Origin: Chloropicon primus
Taxonomy: Eukaryota; Chlorophyta; Chloropicophyceae; Chloropicales; Chloropicaceae
Length of the DNA: 64,000 nucleotides
Assembly: GCA_023205875.1 (NCBI GenBank)
Contig: CP060769.1
Location: forward strand, 248,001-312,000
Reading direction: 5' to 3'
A model generated the notes under the pieces. It did not search any database and was not told where the DNA came from. It saw nothing but the letters and a program-made list of their open reading frames with translations. A program made the translations under genes and the position numbers. This document shows, in pieces, positions 1 to 8,284 of the stretch. The stretch's first letter is position 1; the number at the start of each line of letters is the position of its first letter.

Positions 1-648
1 GTGACGAACGTGGAGACCACCCACTACATCCTGGGTTCGGTGGCCGGGCCCCACCCCTACCCGATGATGGTGAGAGACTTCCACGCCGTGATCGGCAAGG
101 AGACGAGGGCGCAGTGCCTGGAGAAGTTCGGCGGCAAGCCGGACATCCTCATGGCGTGCATTGGCGGCGGCAGCAACGCCATGGGACTCTTCCACGACTT
201 CGTGGAGGACGAGGACGTGAGGCTCATCGGCGTCGAGGCCGCTGGAGATGGCTTGGACACCGACAGGCACGCCGCCACCCTGACGTACGGCCAGCCCGGG
301 GTCCTGCACGGATCGTTCAGCAAGCTCTTGCAGGACCACGACGGCCAGGTCATCGAGCCTCACAGCATCAGCGCTGGTTTGGATTACCCCGGCGTTGGCC
401 CTGAGCACTCCTTCTTGCAAGACATCGGGAGGGCCGAGTACTACGGAATCTCCGACAAGGAGGCCCTCAAGGCGTTCGAGCTCGTGTCCAGGATGGAGGG
501 AATCATCCCCGCGCTGGAGACCTCCCACGTCTTGGCGTACCTCGACAAGCTCTGCCCTACCCTGAAGAACAACGAGAGGATCGTGGTGAACTGCAGCGGG
601 AGGGGAGACAAGGACGTCCAATCGGCGTCGAAGCACTTTGACTTTTGA
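1..648 (+). CDS. trpB: Tryptophan synthase beta chain, C-terminal part (5' end outside window)
   Basis: The frame is open from base 1 to TGA at 646-648 and encodes about 215 residues of the PLP-dependent subunit that condenses indole with serine to make tryptophan, normally in the plastid. The phosphate-binding glycine loop IGGGSNAMG is visible near residue 55, followed by the conserved segment [16 protein letters not shown] and, near the end, CSGRGDKD, all hallmarks of TrpB. The lysine Schiff-base region and N-terminal half lie upstream of the window, so the GTG at base 1 is not a start. A TGTAA element follows about 70 bases after the stop. Family identity is secure; plastid location is inferred from the lineage. 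Confidence 0.96.
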   Translation: MTNVETTHYILGSVAGPHPYPMMVRDFHAVIGKETRAQCLEKFGGKPDILMACIGGGSNAMGLFHDFVEDEDVRLIGVEAAGDGLDTDRHAATLTYGQPGVLHGSFSKLLQDHDGQVIEPHSISAGLDYPGVGPEHSFLQDIGRAEYYGISDKEALKAFELVSRMEGIIPALETSHVLAYLDKLCPTLKNNERIVVNCSGRGDKDVQSASKHFDF

Positions 649-718
649 GGCAAGGAAACATTGGTGAACAAAAACCGCCGGAGCAAGCGCCCGGTCGCCC
701 ATCTATATATATGTGACT

Positions 719-723
719 GTAAA
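719..723 (+). promoter_or_regulatory. TGTAA polyadenylation-type signal
   Basis: TGTAA lies 71 bases after the trpB stop. This pentamer is the usual poly(A) signal of chlorophyte algae. Position fits, but a pentamer alone is weak evidence. Confidence 0.45.
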
Positions 724-758
724 ACTGTTTACTTACTCGAAAGGCCCCTCCTCCTTGG

Positions 759-1757
759 TCACATCTCGTCGACGAAGACGTCCTCGACTCGCTCGAGGCA
801 CGTGTCCTGCCGAAGCCAGTGCTTGAGCCACGACGTGTAGTTCGGCAGCCTCACCGCCCGGGCGTGGTCGACGAAGGAGGATTCCCCGGAGAAGACGTCG
901 AAGTCGAGCTCCCCGCCGCTCAGGATGCCGACCTGAAGGTGCTCCCCGGGCCTCAACGCGGAGGGGTAGAAAATTGGGGCGCCCGAGTCACCGTTGCAGC
1001 TCGCCTTGCCCCGCCGCCGCATGCAAATCGTCTCCGATGTGCAGAACGTCCCGCCGTGCTTGCTACAGGCGGGGTCCGCCTCGCAGTCCACGATGCTGTA
1101 CTCCATCTTTGACATGTCGTCCACCTCATCCGCGGCGGACACCTCGTACACGCAGTGGGTCTCCGTATCGCCAAAGCCGACGACCGTAACGTTCTTGGGG
1201 GCCTCCACGGCTCCCGTGAATATTTTGACCGGGTTGTGGGTCTGGCACGTCTCGAGGAATACCAAGGCGAGATCCCAGAAGGCCGAGCCCCGGCGGTACT
1301 CGAACGGCTCCCCAACGACGATCTTCTTGACCCCCACCACGTGCCGGTCCCCGTCCCCGTCGTGCGCCCAAACGGAGGCCGACTTCCCCAGCACCGCCTT
1401 GTACCCCTCGCTGACCTCCCGCTGCTCCCTGTACCTCCCCGCGAAGTCGTTGTCGTACTCGTAGATCTCGTCGTCCTTGTGAAAACAATGGGCGGCGGTG
1501 AGAATGACGCCCGGGGACACCAAGCTCGCCGAGCACATGTGGTGAAGCTTCCCCGTGTCCCTCACCATAACGAGCGAGGCGCCGAAGGGGTAGTCGTCAA
1601 CCGAGGTCGTCACCCCGTTGAAAACCTGGAGGTCTCTCCCCCCCGCCCCCGGGAGGGCGAGGGCGAGAAGAACGACCCCGAGACAAACAAAACAACGCGG
1701 GACGAACGACGACAACAACGAGGAGGAGGACAAGGCGGCCTCGAACATCATCTCCAT
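759..1757 (-). CDS. Secreted trypsin-like serine protease (S1 family)
   Basis: A 332-residue protein with a hydrophobic N-terminal signal or anchor (about residues 22-40). The chymotrypsin-fold triad is complete: His in LTAAHC, Asp in FWDLALVFL, and Ser in CNGDSGAPIF. Paired cysteines suggest an extracellular or vacuolar enzyme. Substrate specificity cannot be fixed from the sequence. It is the shorter paralogue of the next gene on the same strand (2127-3800): both share the TAAHCF region, the VGVKKIVVGEPF segment and the C-terminal SWLKxWL-DTCLER block, so the pair arose by tandem duplication. Two further in-frame Met codons (1751, 1748) are possible starts. A 20-base tandem duplication lies in its upstream region. 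Confidence 0.92.
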   Translation of the reverse strand: MEMMFEAALSSSSLLSSFVPRCFVCLGVVLLALALPGAGGRDLQVFNGVTTSVDDYPFGASLVMVRDTGKLHHMCSASLVSPGVILTAAHCFHKDDEIYEYDNDFAGRYREQREVSEGYKAVLGKSASVWAHDGDGDRHVVGVKKIVVGEPFEYRRGSAFWDLALVFLETCQTHNPVKIFTGAVEAPKNVTVVGFGDTETHCVYEVSAADEVDDMSKMEYSIVDCEADPACSKHGGTFCTSETICMRRRGKASCNGDSGAPIFYPSALRPGEHLQVGILSGGELDFDVFSGESSFVDHARAVRLPNYTSWLKHWLRQDTCLERVEDVFVDEM

Positions 1758-2126
1758 CTCGTGCCGTTTCGTCGTTCAGTCGGCGCCCGAAAGCTGCGAG
1801 GTCGCAAAGGAAACCAACCTCTCGGTCTCTCGCCTCGCTCACCCTTACGGCGGTTGTACTGTGGTGCTCTCCCACTCTCTCGCCCGAGTCGCCCAAAGAG
1901 TGACGCTCTCTCGCGCGCTCTCTCTCTCCGCCACTGGCGGTTACACTGTGCCACTGGCGGTTACACTGTGGTGCTCTTCCCACAACAGCGGGGCCCGAAA
2001 TGTGGAGGCCAAGATGACCTTGGCCCAATATTGGATTAACAGGACAGTTAACGCCACCAAGACAATGCTGGGGACTTGACTTGATGGAGGGGAGTGTGTT
2101 GCTTCCCTCTTCGAAGTACCAGGCTG
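1758..2126. other. Intergenic region between the tandem protease genes
   Basis: 369 bases between the start of the shorter protease and the stop of the longer one. It contains CT-rich runs and the tandem 20-mers noted separately. I see no RNA gene or credible coding frame. Confidence 0.6.
1931..1970. repeat. Perfect tandem 20-bp repeat upstream of protease gene
   Basis: CCACTGGCGGTTACACTGTG occurs twice head to tail (1931-1950, 1951-1970). A diverged third copy lies near 1849-1866 and is followed by the same GTGCTCT-CCCAC flank as the second copy. It sits about 175-215 bases upstream of the protease ATG and carries GTTAC, the core of a motif found before other genes here. Confidence 0.85.
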
Positions 2127-3800
2127 CTACCGTCGCGAGAGCTGCCCCTGGACCTCGGCGTAGTCCATGAAGAGGTCCTCGACGGAGAGGTCGGAGCGTT
2201 CGAGGCAGGTGTCCTTGCTCAGCCACTTCTTGAGCCAGGAGGTGTACGCTGGGAGGAGGGCGCCCGTGGCGTGGTCAATGAAGCCGGTGGTGTCCATGTT
2301 CCTGACGTACGCGCCCTTTTCGTGGGTGGAGGGCTTGGCGCTGAGAATCTCGCCGCCGCTCAGCACTCCGACCTGGACGTGCTTCGCCTTCCCCCTGGGG
2401 TGGGCCTTCCTCCTGGGCCCGGCGCCCCCGGCCTTCTTCTGGAACTCTCGTCTCCACCTGTCCTCGACGACGCCCGTCGCGTTCCCGCCCCCCTCCTCCT
2501 CCTCCTCGACGACGCCAGCGCCAGCGCCCGTCGGGGGATCCCTGTACTTGCTCGTCGCCGACGCCTCCGTGTCCGGCGGGATCTCGGAGACCCTCAGGTC
2601 GCTCCAGTGCGAGTACCGGTCCATCGCCACCAGTCTGAGCTCCTCGTTGTCCGAGTAGATGACCTCCCCGTCCAGGGAGGACCCGTGCTTTCGGACGGGC
2701 TCGAACGGAGCGTCGTCGACCTCCTCCCTGGGCAGGGACAGGACGTCGGTCCAGTGGGCGTACGCGGTGACCTCCTCCCCGGCCGACCTGAAGCTGGAGG
2801 GGAACTCGTAGAAGACCGGCCCGCCTGAGTCCCCGGTGCAAGACGCGGCATTGAGCTGAGTCATGCACATGATGAGCGACTGGTCACACCTGTGGGGGTG
2901 CTTGACGCAAACCTTGTCCGTCACGCAGCTCTTCACGTCATACGTCATCGACTGAAGGGGATCGTAAGCGTCCTTCCCGCTGTGTGGCGTGACGCAGAAG
3001 CCCTCCGAGTCCCCGAAGCCCAGGATCGAAACCTCTGAGGGGAGCTTGTGGTTCTGCCTGACTCGAAGGAGGTCGGAAGGGCACCCGCACTGCGAGGTGT
3101 AGTGCCCGCCTGCTTTCGCGCACGCTTCCTCCGTCCTCGGACCGTCCTCGCAGCCCATGCACTGGTGCACCGTGAGGTCGAAGCAACCCATGCCGGACTG
3201 CTCCGTGGAGGAGAAGGCGCTCACCACGCCATCTCCGCCCTCCTCGGCCTCCTCCCCGGCCAGCATCCTGATGGGGTCGACGTCCTCCTTGCAGTCCTCC
3301 AGGAACACCAAGGCGATGTCCCAAATCGCGGAGCTCCTCTTGAACACGAAGGGCTCGCCCACGACGATCTTCTTGACGCCAACAGTGTCCGACACGGCGT
3401 GGGGTCCGGACTTGCCCTTCCCGAAGACGACGCGGTAAGACCTCAGGAGGTCCCTCTCGTAGTCCTCCCTCCCCTCGAAGTCGTTGTCGAAGTCGTAGAT
3501 GGCGCCGAACTCCATGAAGCAGTGAGCGGCGGTCAGGATCACGCCCGGGGACACCAAGCTGCCCGTGCACAGCGGATTGCAAGTTTGGCCACGGTCGGAG
3601 TACGCCGAGACCTCCGGGTCAGCCCTCCCACCACCACCGAGCCTGTCCGAGCAGATGATGGCACTGAACGGGTAGTCCCACCGGTCGGCGGGGCTCCCGT
3701 TGTAGATCAACGGCCTCCTGTGCGGCGGCGCTTCTTCGTGGGCCGATCCCGAGGCGAGCAGCAGCGAGAAGGCCACCGCCAGCACCCGCGTCGCCTTCAT
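2127..3800 (-). CDS. Secreted trypsin-like serine protease with large insertions (S1 family)
   Basis: Translation from the Met at 3800 gives 557 residues starting with a clear signal peptide (MKATRVLAVAFSLLLASGSA); the more distal in-frame Met at 3860 would bury it. Catalytic residues are His in LTAAHCF, Asp in IWDIALVFLED and Ser in CTGDSGGPVFY. It is much longer than a usual S1 domain (about 240 residues). One insertion is a Cys-rich stretch between the Asp and Ser regions (CMGCEDG ... QCGCPSD). A second, between the catalytic Ser and the C-terminal block, is acidic and low complexity (GVVEEEEEGGG). The C-terminal SWLKKWLSKDTCLER matches the neighbouring paralogue. The role is probably an extracellular or vacuolar endopeptidase; the insertions could carry regulation or substrate binding. 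Confidence 0.92.
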   Translation of the reverse strand: MKATRVLAVAFSLLLASGSAHEEAPPHRRPLIYNGSPADRWDYPFSAIICSDRLGGGGRADPEVSAYSDRGQTCNPLCTGSLVSPGVILTAAHCFMEFGAIYDFDNDFEGREDYERDLLRSYRVVFGKGKSGPHAVSDTVGVKKIVVGEPFVFKRSSAIWDIALVFLEDCKEDVDPIRMLAGEEAEEGGDGVVSAFSSTEQSGMGCFDLTVHQCMGCEDGPRTEEACAKAGGHYTSQCGCPSDLLRVRQNHKLPSEVSILGFGDSEGFCVTPHSGKDAYDPLQSMTYDVKSCVTDKVCVKHPHRCDQSLIMCMTQLNAASCTGDSGGPVFYEFPSSFRSAGEEVTAYAHWTDVLSLPREEVDDAPFEPVRKHGSSLDGEVIYSDNEELRLVAMDRYSHWSDLRVSEIPPDTEASATSKYRDPPTGAGAGVVEEEEEGGGNATGVVEDRWRREFQKKAGGAGPRRKAHPRGKAKHVQVGVLSGGEILSAKPSTHEKGAYVRNMDTTGFIDHATGALLPAYTSWLKKWLSKDTCLERSDLSVEDLFMDYAEVQGQLSRR

Positions 3801-4479
3801 CGTCGCGTGTGGCGGGTGCCGAAAACGAAACGCCCGTAACGGCCAGGCAGCAGCTCGCACACGCTGAGTGTGTGTGTGTGTGTGTGGGAGGGAGGGAGAT
3901 TGCGTGCGCGCGCGCGGAGAGAGCCCTTTTCAGGGAGGGGAGCAAGAATGCGGTTCGAGGAAAGCAGGTTTCGTTAGGGCGTCGGCATCCAAAAAAAATT
4001 CAAAAAGTGGCTGAGGCTTCCTCCTCTCGCTTGTTTTTCGCCCCTCACGTCCTCGTCCGTTTGCCATTTTCTTCGAGCGAGGGACGAAACGAGAGAGAAC
4101 GGGACGATGGATTCGTCTGCGACCCTCGATCCGGTCACGTCGCCGCGAGTCGCCGCCCGTCGCCCAGCAGACCACTCACCTCTTCCCCTCCTCTTCGCTG
4201 CCGTTGACCGACCACCCCAAAAAGTGATGATTTTTGATCTCGAAAATCTCAAGGTCCAGCCTGGCCTCTGAGGAGGACAAGGAACAGAGGGGTGAAGGAG
4301 GGAGGCAAGGAGGGCGGGTCTTCGCGTTCCCTTGCCCCTCCCTTTAATGAATCTCTCTGTCTCTCTTTGACACACCACCCACTGCAAGGATTGTGGGAAA
4401 ACACAGAATCTTTGTTTGTGTGTATTACAGGTTAAGGCAGGTTGCAGGTTGATTATATAGGATTTCCCTCGGCTCGCTC
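3801..4479. other. Intergenic region: upstream of the long protease and 3' side of the small secreted gene
   Basis: 679 bases. Contains GTTACG on the minus strand (3835-3840), about 35 bases before the protease ATG, and a (TG)n tract near 3866-3884. No RNA gene or convincing coding frame is visible. Confidence 0.6.
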
Positions 4480-4884
4480 TTACTTTCCCACCGAGTGGAT
4501 CACAGCCTGGTGGAGGACTGGCTCATGGTGGCAGGGGATGTCGGTAACGTGATCTCCCACAGCCCACTTGCAACGCGTACCGTAGGCGCCGGCGGCACCG
4601 CCAACGCCCGCGGCCGTGCCGACTCCAAGCTCTCCCGCCCCGATCTTCTGGGCGTTCTTGTCCCCCGTGGCCAAACCATAAGCCTCGGTTCCAGCGCCGG
4701 CCACGTCGAGGGCCGCTCCGCCGATGGCCGCGGCCTGGGCGATGTGATGGCCAACGCCCCCGCCCTGCTTGTGAGGGAGGATGCCGTTGGCGTTGTGCAG
4801 AAGCTTCCTCATATCCAAAGCGGACGCCGAGCCCGTCACGAGCATCGCAAAGATGGCAGTGGCCTTCATCAAACTCATGGTCAT
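4480..4884 (-). CDS. Small secreted Gly/Ala-rich protein, copy 1
   Basis: Family not recognised. A 134-residue protein with a signal peptide (MTMSLMKATAIFAMLVTGSA). The mature part has a His-rich start, then a Gly/Ala-rich helix-prone stretch with repeated small-xxx-small spacing (AAIGGAALDVAGAG, GVGTAAGVGGAAGA), then a tail with two cysteines (RCKWAVGD ... DIPCH) and IHSVGK. Such glycine-zipper-like segments often pack in membranes, but function is unknown. The ATG at 4884 was chosen because the frame upstream of it is not conserved: the duplicate at 6250-6651 differs there by a one-base change in an A-run while the protein from this Met is nearly identical. Its tail differs from the other copy (GDHVTDIPCHHEPVLH against GDHKSDIPCHKGPVQ). 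Confidence 0.8.
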   Translation of the reverse strand: MTMSLMKATAIFAMLVTGSASALDMRKLLHNANGILPHKQGGGVGHHIAQAAAIGGAALDVAGAGTEAYGLATGDKNAQKIGAGELGVGTAAGVGGAAGAYGTRCKWAVGDHVTDIPCHHEPVLHQAVIHSVGK

Positions 4885-5065
4885 CTTACTTGCTTGGCTT
4901 GATTGTTGCTGGTAGTAGGAGGTGTACTCGGTAACGGCTGGGTTGTTTGCTTGCTTGGTTGCTTGCTTGGTTGCTTGGTTCGTTCGTTGACAAAAAAGTG
5001 CGTGGCGGTGGGTCGACGACAGGGCTGTTCGTTCTGTTTGATGTGACCCATCAACCATCCCTGGC

Positions 5066-5071
5066 TAATAC
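5066..5071 (-). promoter_or_regulatory. Degenerate TATA-like site of copy 1
   Basis: On the minus strand the copy-1 promoter reads CCAGGGTATTAGCC where copy 2 reads a full CTATATAA. The surrounding sequence is alignable, so this is the equivalent position. Confidence 0.45.
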
Positions 5072-5181
5072 CCTGGCTTCTGGCCTGGGCCTAGTCATGA
5101 GAGTCACTCCGCCGTGATCCAGCTTTGGAGAGACGAAATGGATTCAGAGAAAAAAATCCAAAATCAGTCGATGGAGAGAAG

Positions 5182-5211
5182 ATGAAGAAGATGAGATTGA
5201 CGACGATGGCG

Positions 5212-5243
<32 letters not shown>

Positions 5244-6018
5244 TGCGGCGTTGGCCGCCTTGGTGATGGGGTCCGCGACCGTCCAGGGGATCTCGTACGA
5301 CGCTGACCCACGGTTTATGCAGTGCATGCAGAGCATTATGGATGAGCCATCCATTCCGAACGAGTACGGCACGACCGACAGCTTTCCTCAAGACTGTGGC
5401 TTGGTGTATCCCTTCTCCAACATCTACAACAAGGAAGAGGTGATTGTCGGGGAGTTCATTGCGAGGAGCTGCGGGGAGTGCGCTGCAGCGTGTGCGGCAT
5501 CCGCCGGCCCCGCGGTGCTGCCCGAATCCGTCATGAAGACCATGGGCGTCGCCGAGCAGGATCAGCTCGGCACCATTTTGCCTGGCAGCTACAACAACGT
5601 TTGCTCGGATTGGGTTTGGTGCGATCCCTACGAGGTGGACATCGGGTCGTACGGCTCATGCTACGACAAGTTCTCCATGGAGGTTAAGGTCCAGCCTTCT
5701 AACACTTGGCCGAGCGACTACAGAGGCGTCGACCCCCCCTACAACGGGACAGATGTCGCGGACCCCTTTAGGCCGGACAACTGCTTGGGCCGCTGGAGGG
5801 AGGGCAAGTTCGAGGCGTACTCCACCCAGGTCGGACAGCCCGCGTTCCTCGTCGGCTCGCAGAAGGGCTGCAGAACGAGATCAGGCAAGGTGATTCCAGC
5901 GGGAACGTGCACGCTGAAGTCCATCAGGTCCACGAACTTCAACGACCACCTCTACAGCCAGTACTTGGACAAGGACACCGAAGCGTTCATGTCCGGCATG
6001 TGTCAGTGGACCCTGTAA
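5182..6018 (+). CDS. Secreted cysteine-rich protein of unknown function
   Basis: 278 residues from the Met at 5182, with a signal peptide whose core is a Thr/Met run followed by AALAALVMGSATVQG. The mature protein has many cysteines, including SCGECAAACAAS, VCSDWVWCDPYE, GSCYDKF and a terminal GMCQWTL, so it is likely disulphide-bonded and extracellular. I recognise no named domain. It lies between the two copies of the duplicated small secreted gene and on the opposite strand, so it was either inside the region when the duplication formed or inserted later. A TGTAA signal follows the stop at 6066. An earlier in-frame Met (5125) would precede the signal peptide with a charged tail and is less likely. 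Confidence 0.85.
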
Positions 6019-6065
6019 GCAAGCACAAGCGGCGCAGCAAGTTGCGACAAAAGTGTATTAAACGA

Positions 6066-6070
6066 TGTAA
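6066..6070 (+). promoter_or_regulatory. TGTAA polyadenylation-type signal
   Basis: Lies 48 bases after the stop of the Cys-rich secreted protein gene; same green-algal pentamer as elsewhere in the window. Confidence 0.45.
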
Positions 6071-6249
6071 AAACAAGAACGATTACCTTCGCGCTTCTTT
6101 CTCCGCTTCATCCTTGGGGCTTGGCTTGCCCGGCGACTCCTCTCGACTGGAAGCGATCGGTGACAATGAATAACGACCTTGAAAAGTATATGAAATAGTG
6201 ACGAATGCCTTCGCACACAATAATATTAGGGCTGTCCCTCGGCTCACTC

Positions 6250-6651
6250 TTACTTTCCCACCGAGTGGATCACAGCCTGCTGGACGGGCCCCTTGTGGCA
6301 GGGGATGTCGGACTTGTGGTCTCCCACAGCCCACTTGCAACGCGTCGCGACCGCGCCGGCGGCACCGCCAACGCCCGCGGCCGTGCCGACTCCAAGCTCT
6401 CCCGCCCCGATCTTCTGGGCGTTCTTGTCCCCCGTGGCCAAACCATAAGCCTCGGTTCCAGCGCCGGCCACGTCGAGGGCCGCTCCGCCGATGGCCGCGG
6501 CCTGGGCGATGTGATGGCCAACGCCCCCGCCCTGCTTGTGAGGGAGGATGCCGTTGGCGTTGTGCAGAAGCTTCCTCATATCCAAAGCGGACGCCGAGCC
6601 CGTCACGAGCATCGCAAAGATGGCAGTGGCCTTCATCAAACTCATGGTCAT
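6250..6651 (-). CDS. Small secreted Gly/Ala-rich protein, copy 2
   Basis: 133 residues, identical to copy 1 from the signal peptide through the Gly/Ala-rich region, then diverging near the cysteines (AVATRCKWAVGDHKSDIPCH) and converging again at QAVIHSVGK. The concentration of changes in the C-terminal third, next to a block without changes, suggests either selection on the tail or gene conversion of the rest. Start at 6651 for the same reason as copy 1. This copy has an intact TATA box about 175 bases upstream of the ATG, which copy 1 lacks, so the two may be expressed differently. Function unknown. Confidence 0.8.
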   Translation of the reverse strand: MTMSLMKATAIFAMLVTGSASALDMRKLLHNANGILPHKQGGGVGHHIAQAAAIGGAALDVAGAGTEAYGLATGDKNAQKIGAGELGVGTAAGVGGAAGAVATRCKWAVGDHKSDIPCHKGPVQQAVIHSVGK

Positions 6652-6825
6652 CTTACTTGCTTGGCTTGATTGTTGCTGGTAGTAGGAGGTGTACTCGGTA
6701 ACGGCTGGGTTGTTTGCTTGCTTGTTTGCTTGTTTGCTTGCTTGGTTCGTTCGTTGACAAAAAAAGTGCGTGGTGGTCGACGGGTTGTTCGTTCTGTTTG
6801 AGGTGGAGGACTGAACCATCCCTGC

Positions 6826-6833
6826 TTATATAG
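6826..6833 (-). promoter_or_regulatory. TATA box of small secreted gene copy 2
   Basis: CTATATAA on the minus strand (context GGGACTATATAAGCAGGG), about 175 bases upstream of the ATG at 6651, consistent with a long 5' leader. Confidence 0.6.
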
Positions 6834-7016
6834 TCCCTGGCCATGTGCATGACCCTGCCCCCTGCTCAGGTCATGCACACATGATCTTGATTTGCGCCGT
6901 CAAAAGTCTGCAAGCGACGGACGCGATCGCATCCTCGCGGAGTGCTTTCAGTTTTCAGTTCTGGGCGCGAGAGGTGTCCACGGAGAGGGAGCGCGACCAA
7001 GACAGAACGAAAGCAC

Positions 7017-7031
7017 GTCTCGCGAGCTTTC
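7017..7031 (+). promoter_or_regulatory. Recurrent upstream motif GTCTCGNGNNCTTTC
   Basis: GTCTCGCGAGCTTTC, embedded in an inverted repeat (GAAAGC at 7009-7014, GCTTTC at 7026-7031). The same motif in coding orientation precedes genes at 26198, 31315 and 36015. Confidence 0.5.
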
Positions 7032-7126
7032 CGTCGAGTGGTCGGTTGCTTTTTTTGGGTTCCGAGAGAAGCGTGTTCGGTCGAGTCTTTTGCATCGCAT
7101 CGCAATCAACGCAAGGGGGAAGGAAG

Positions 7127-8284
7127 ATGAAGATGAAGATGAAGGAGGGAAAGAGTCGAGGAGTATGCTACCAGGGCGTGGAGAAGTCGTCGTTCGCTTA
7201 CAAGATGATGAACAAGCTCGGTTGGAGCGAAGGTCGCGGCCTCGGGGCGAACGAGCAAGGGATCACGTCACACATCCGAGCGAAGAAGAAGGACGACAAC
7301 GAGGGGGTTGGGGTGGCGGAGGCGGCCAAGGCCAAGGGCGACTGGACAGTGAACACCTCGGCGTACGATAAGATACTGAGCAACCTTCGGAGCCACCACG
7401 AGGAGGGCGAGGGCGGCGAGGCGGCGACGACGTCCGGTGCGGCGGCGGAGGCGAAGGGAAAGAGGTCCAAGGGGAAGGAGAAGAAGTCCAAGAGGAAGCT
7501 GGTGAGGGCGGCGGGGAGGTACAAGAAGAGGGAGAGCGCCAAGGTGGTGAAGAACTATTCCGCGGAGGACCTCGCTGCTATCTTGGGGACGAACTCTGAG
7601 GACGTGTTCGCTCAGGTGAGTCAGAGGGACTGCTCTGCGGCGGGCGACGACAAGGAGGGGCAGGAGGAGGAGGAGCCGAAGAGGAAGAGGATCGTGATAG
7701 AGCTGGAGCTGGCGGAGAACAAGCTGATGAAGGACTACAAGCCGGTGAAGCTGACGAGCGACTGGTGGGGCTTCAAGATGTTCACGCAGAGCACGAGGCT
7801 GCTGGGGGATCAGGAGGTCAAGGTGAAGGGCGACAAGTCCGACTTCACGGAGCAGGACCAGGAGGACATCTACACCAACGCCAAGAACAGCGTGCTCGGC
7901 AAGCGCATCGGCCTTGGCATGGGGAGCAGGGAGAAGTGGGAGGGGGGGAAGTGGGAGGGGGAGAAGAAGACGTTCGACGACGAGGAGGACGGGAGCGAGG
8001 AGGAGGACGAGGGGGAGATGAGCTTCTTCTTCCGGGGGGAGTCCTCGAAGAAGTTCGGGGTGGGCAAGAAGGAGGGCGACGCCGTGTCCAAGTCCAAGCT
8101 CAAGGACCTCATCGTGAGCGCCCTCAAGGCGAACAAGAAGAAGAAGATGAAGGCGAAGAAGCTCAAGGACCACGTCTTCGCGCAGGTCGCCGAGAACGTG
8201 GCGAACGTCGAGAAGTTCTTCAAGGTTCTCCAGTCGAACTCGTCCAAGTTCGGGTACGACGGCAAGAGGGTCAAGCTAACTTAA
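7127..8284 (+). CDS. G-patch domain protein, PINX1-type
   Basis: 385 residues from the Met cluster MKMKMKEGK at 7127. Near the N-terminus (about residues 10-60) is a G-patch, with AYKMMNKLGWSEGRGLG, EQGITSHIRAKKK and GVG. It is followed by TSAYDKILSNL, as in plant and animal PINX1-like proteins, and by RYKKRESAKVVKNYS, seen in the plant members. A later conserved block has WWGFKMF, EQDQEDIYTNAKN and KRIGLGMGSRE. Acidic and lysine-rich tracts suggest nucleolar location. The family stimulates DEAH helicases in ribosome biogenesis and, in animals, binds telomerase; nucleolar ribosome assembly is the safer inference. It carries the GTCTCG-CTTTC motif upstream. Confidence 0.85.
   Translation: MKMKMKEGKSRGVCYQGVEKSSFAYKMMNKLGWSEGRGLGANEQGITSHIRAKKKDDNEGVGVAEAAKAKGDWTVNTSAYDKILSNLRSHHEEGEGGEAATTSGAAAEAKGKRSKGKEKKSKRKLVRAAGRYKKRESAKVVKNYSAEDLAAILGTNSEDVFAQVSQRDCSAAGDDKEGQEEEEPKRKRIVIELELAENKLMKDYKPVKLTSDWWGFKMFTQSTRLLGDQEVKVKGDKSDFTEQDQEDIYTNAKNSVLGKRIGLGMGSREKWEGGKWEGEKKTFDDEEDGSEEEDEGEMSFFFRGESSKKFGVGKKEGDAVSKSKLKDLIVSALKANKKKKMKAKKLKDHVFAQVAENVANVEKFFKVLQSNSSKFGYDGKRVKLT

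Larger units (their letters stand above)
4466..5080. repeat. Segmental duplication, copy 1
   Basis: This block carries a small gene with its leader and promoter and recurs in the same orientation at about 6235-6845. By eye about 370 bases (roughly 4588-4960 versus 6354-6725) are identical, while the 3' end of the coding region and the distal promoter differ. That points to a recent duplication or ongoing gene conversion. Confidence 0.85.
6235..6845. repeat. Segmental duplication, copy 2
   Basis: Direct repeat of about 4466-5080 carrying the second small secreted gene. Homology starts just after its stop codon and runs through coding region, leader and promoter. Confidence 0.85.
6652..7126. 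promoter_or_regulatory. Divergent upstream region: small secreted copy 2 and G-patch gene
   Basis: 475 bases holding the leader and TATA box of the minus-strand gene and the upstream region of the plus-strand G-patch gene. The element at 7017-7031 (listed separately) lies about 96 bases before the G-patch ATG. Confidence 0.6.

Noticed and set aside
4885-5058. N-terminal extension of the small secreted protein, copy 1 (and 6652-6819 in copy 2)
   Set aside because: The two copies differ by a one-base change in an A-run, so their extensions are in different frames upstream; the signal peptide starts at the inner Met.
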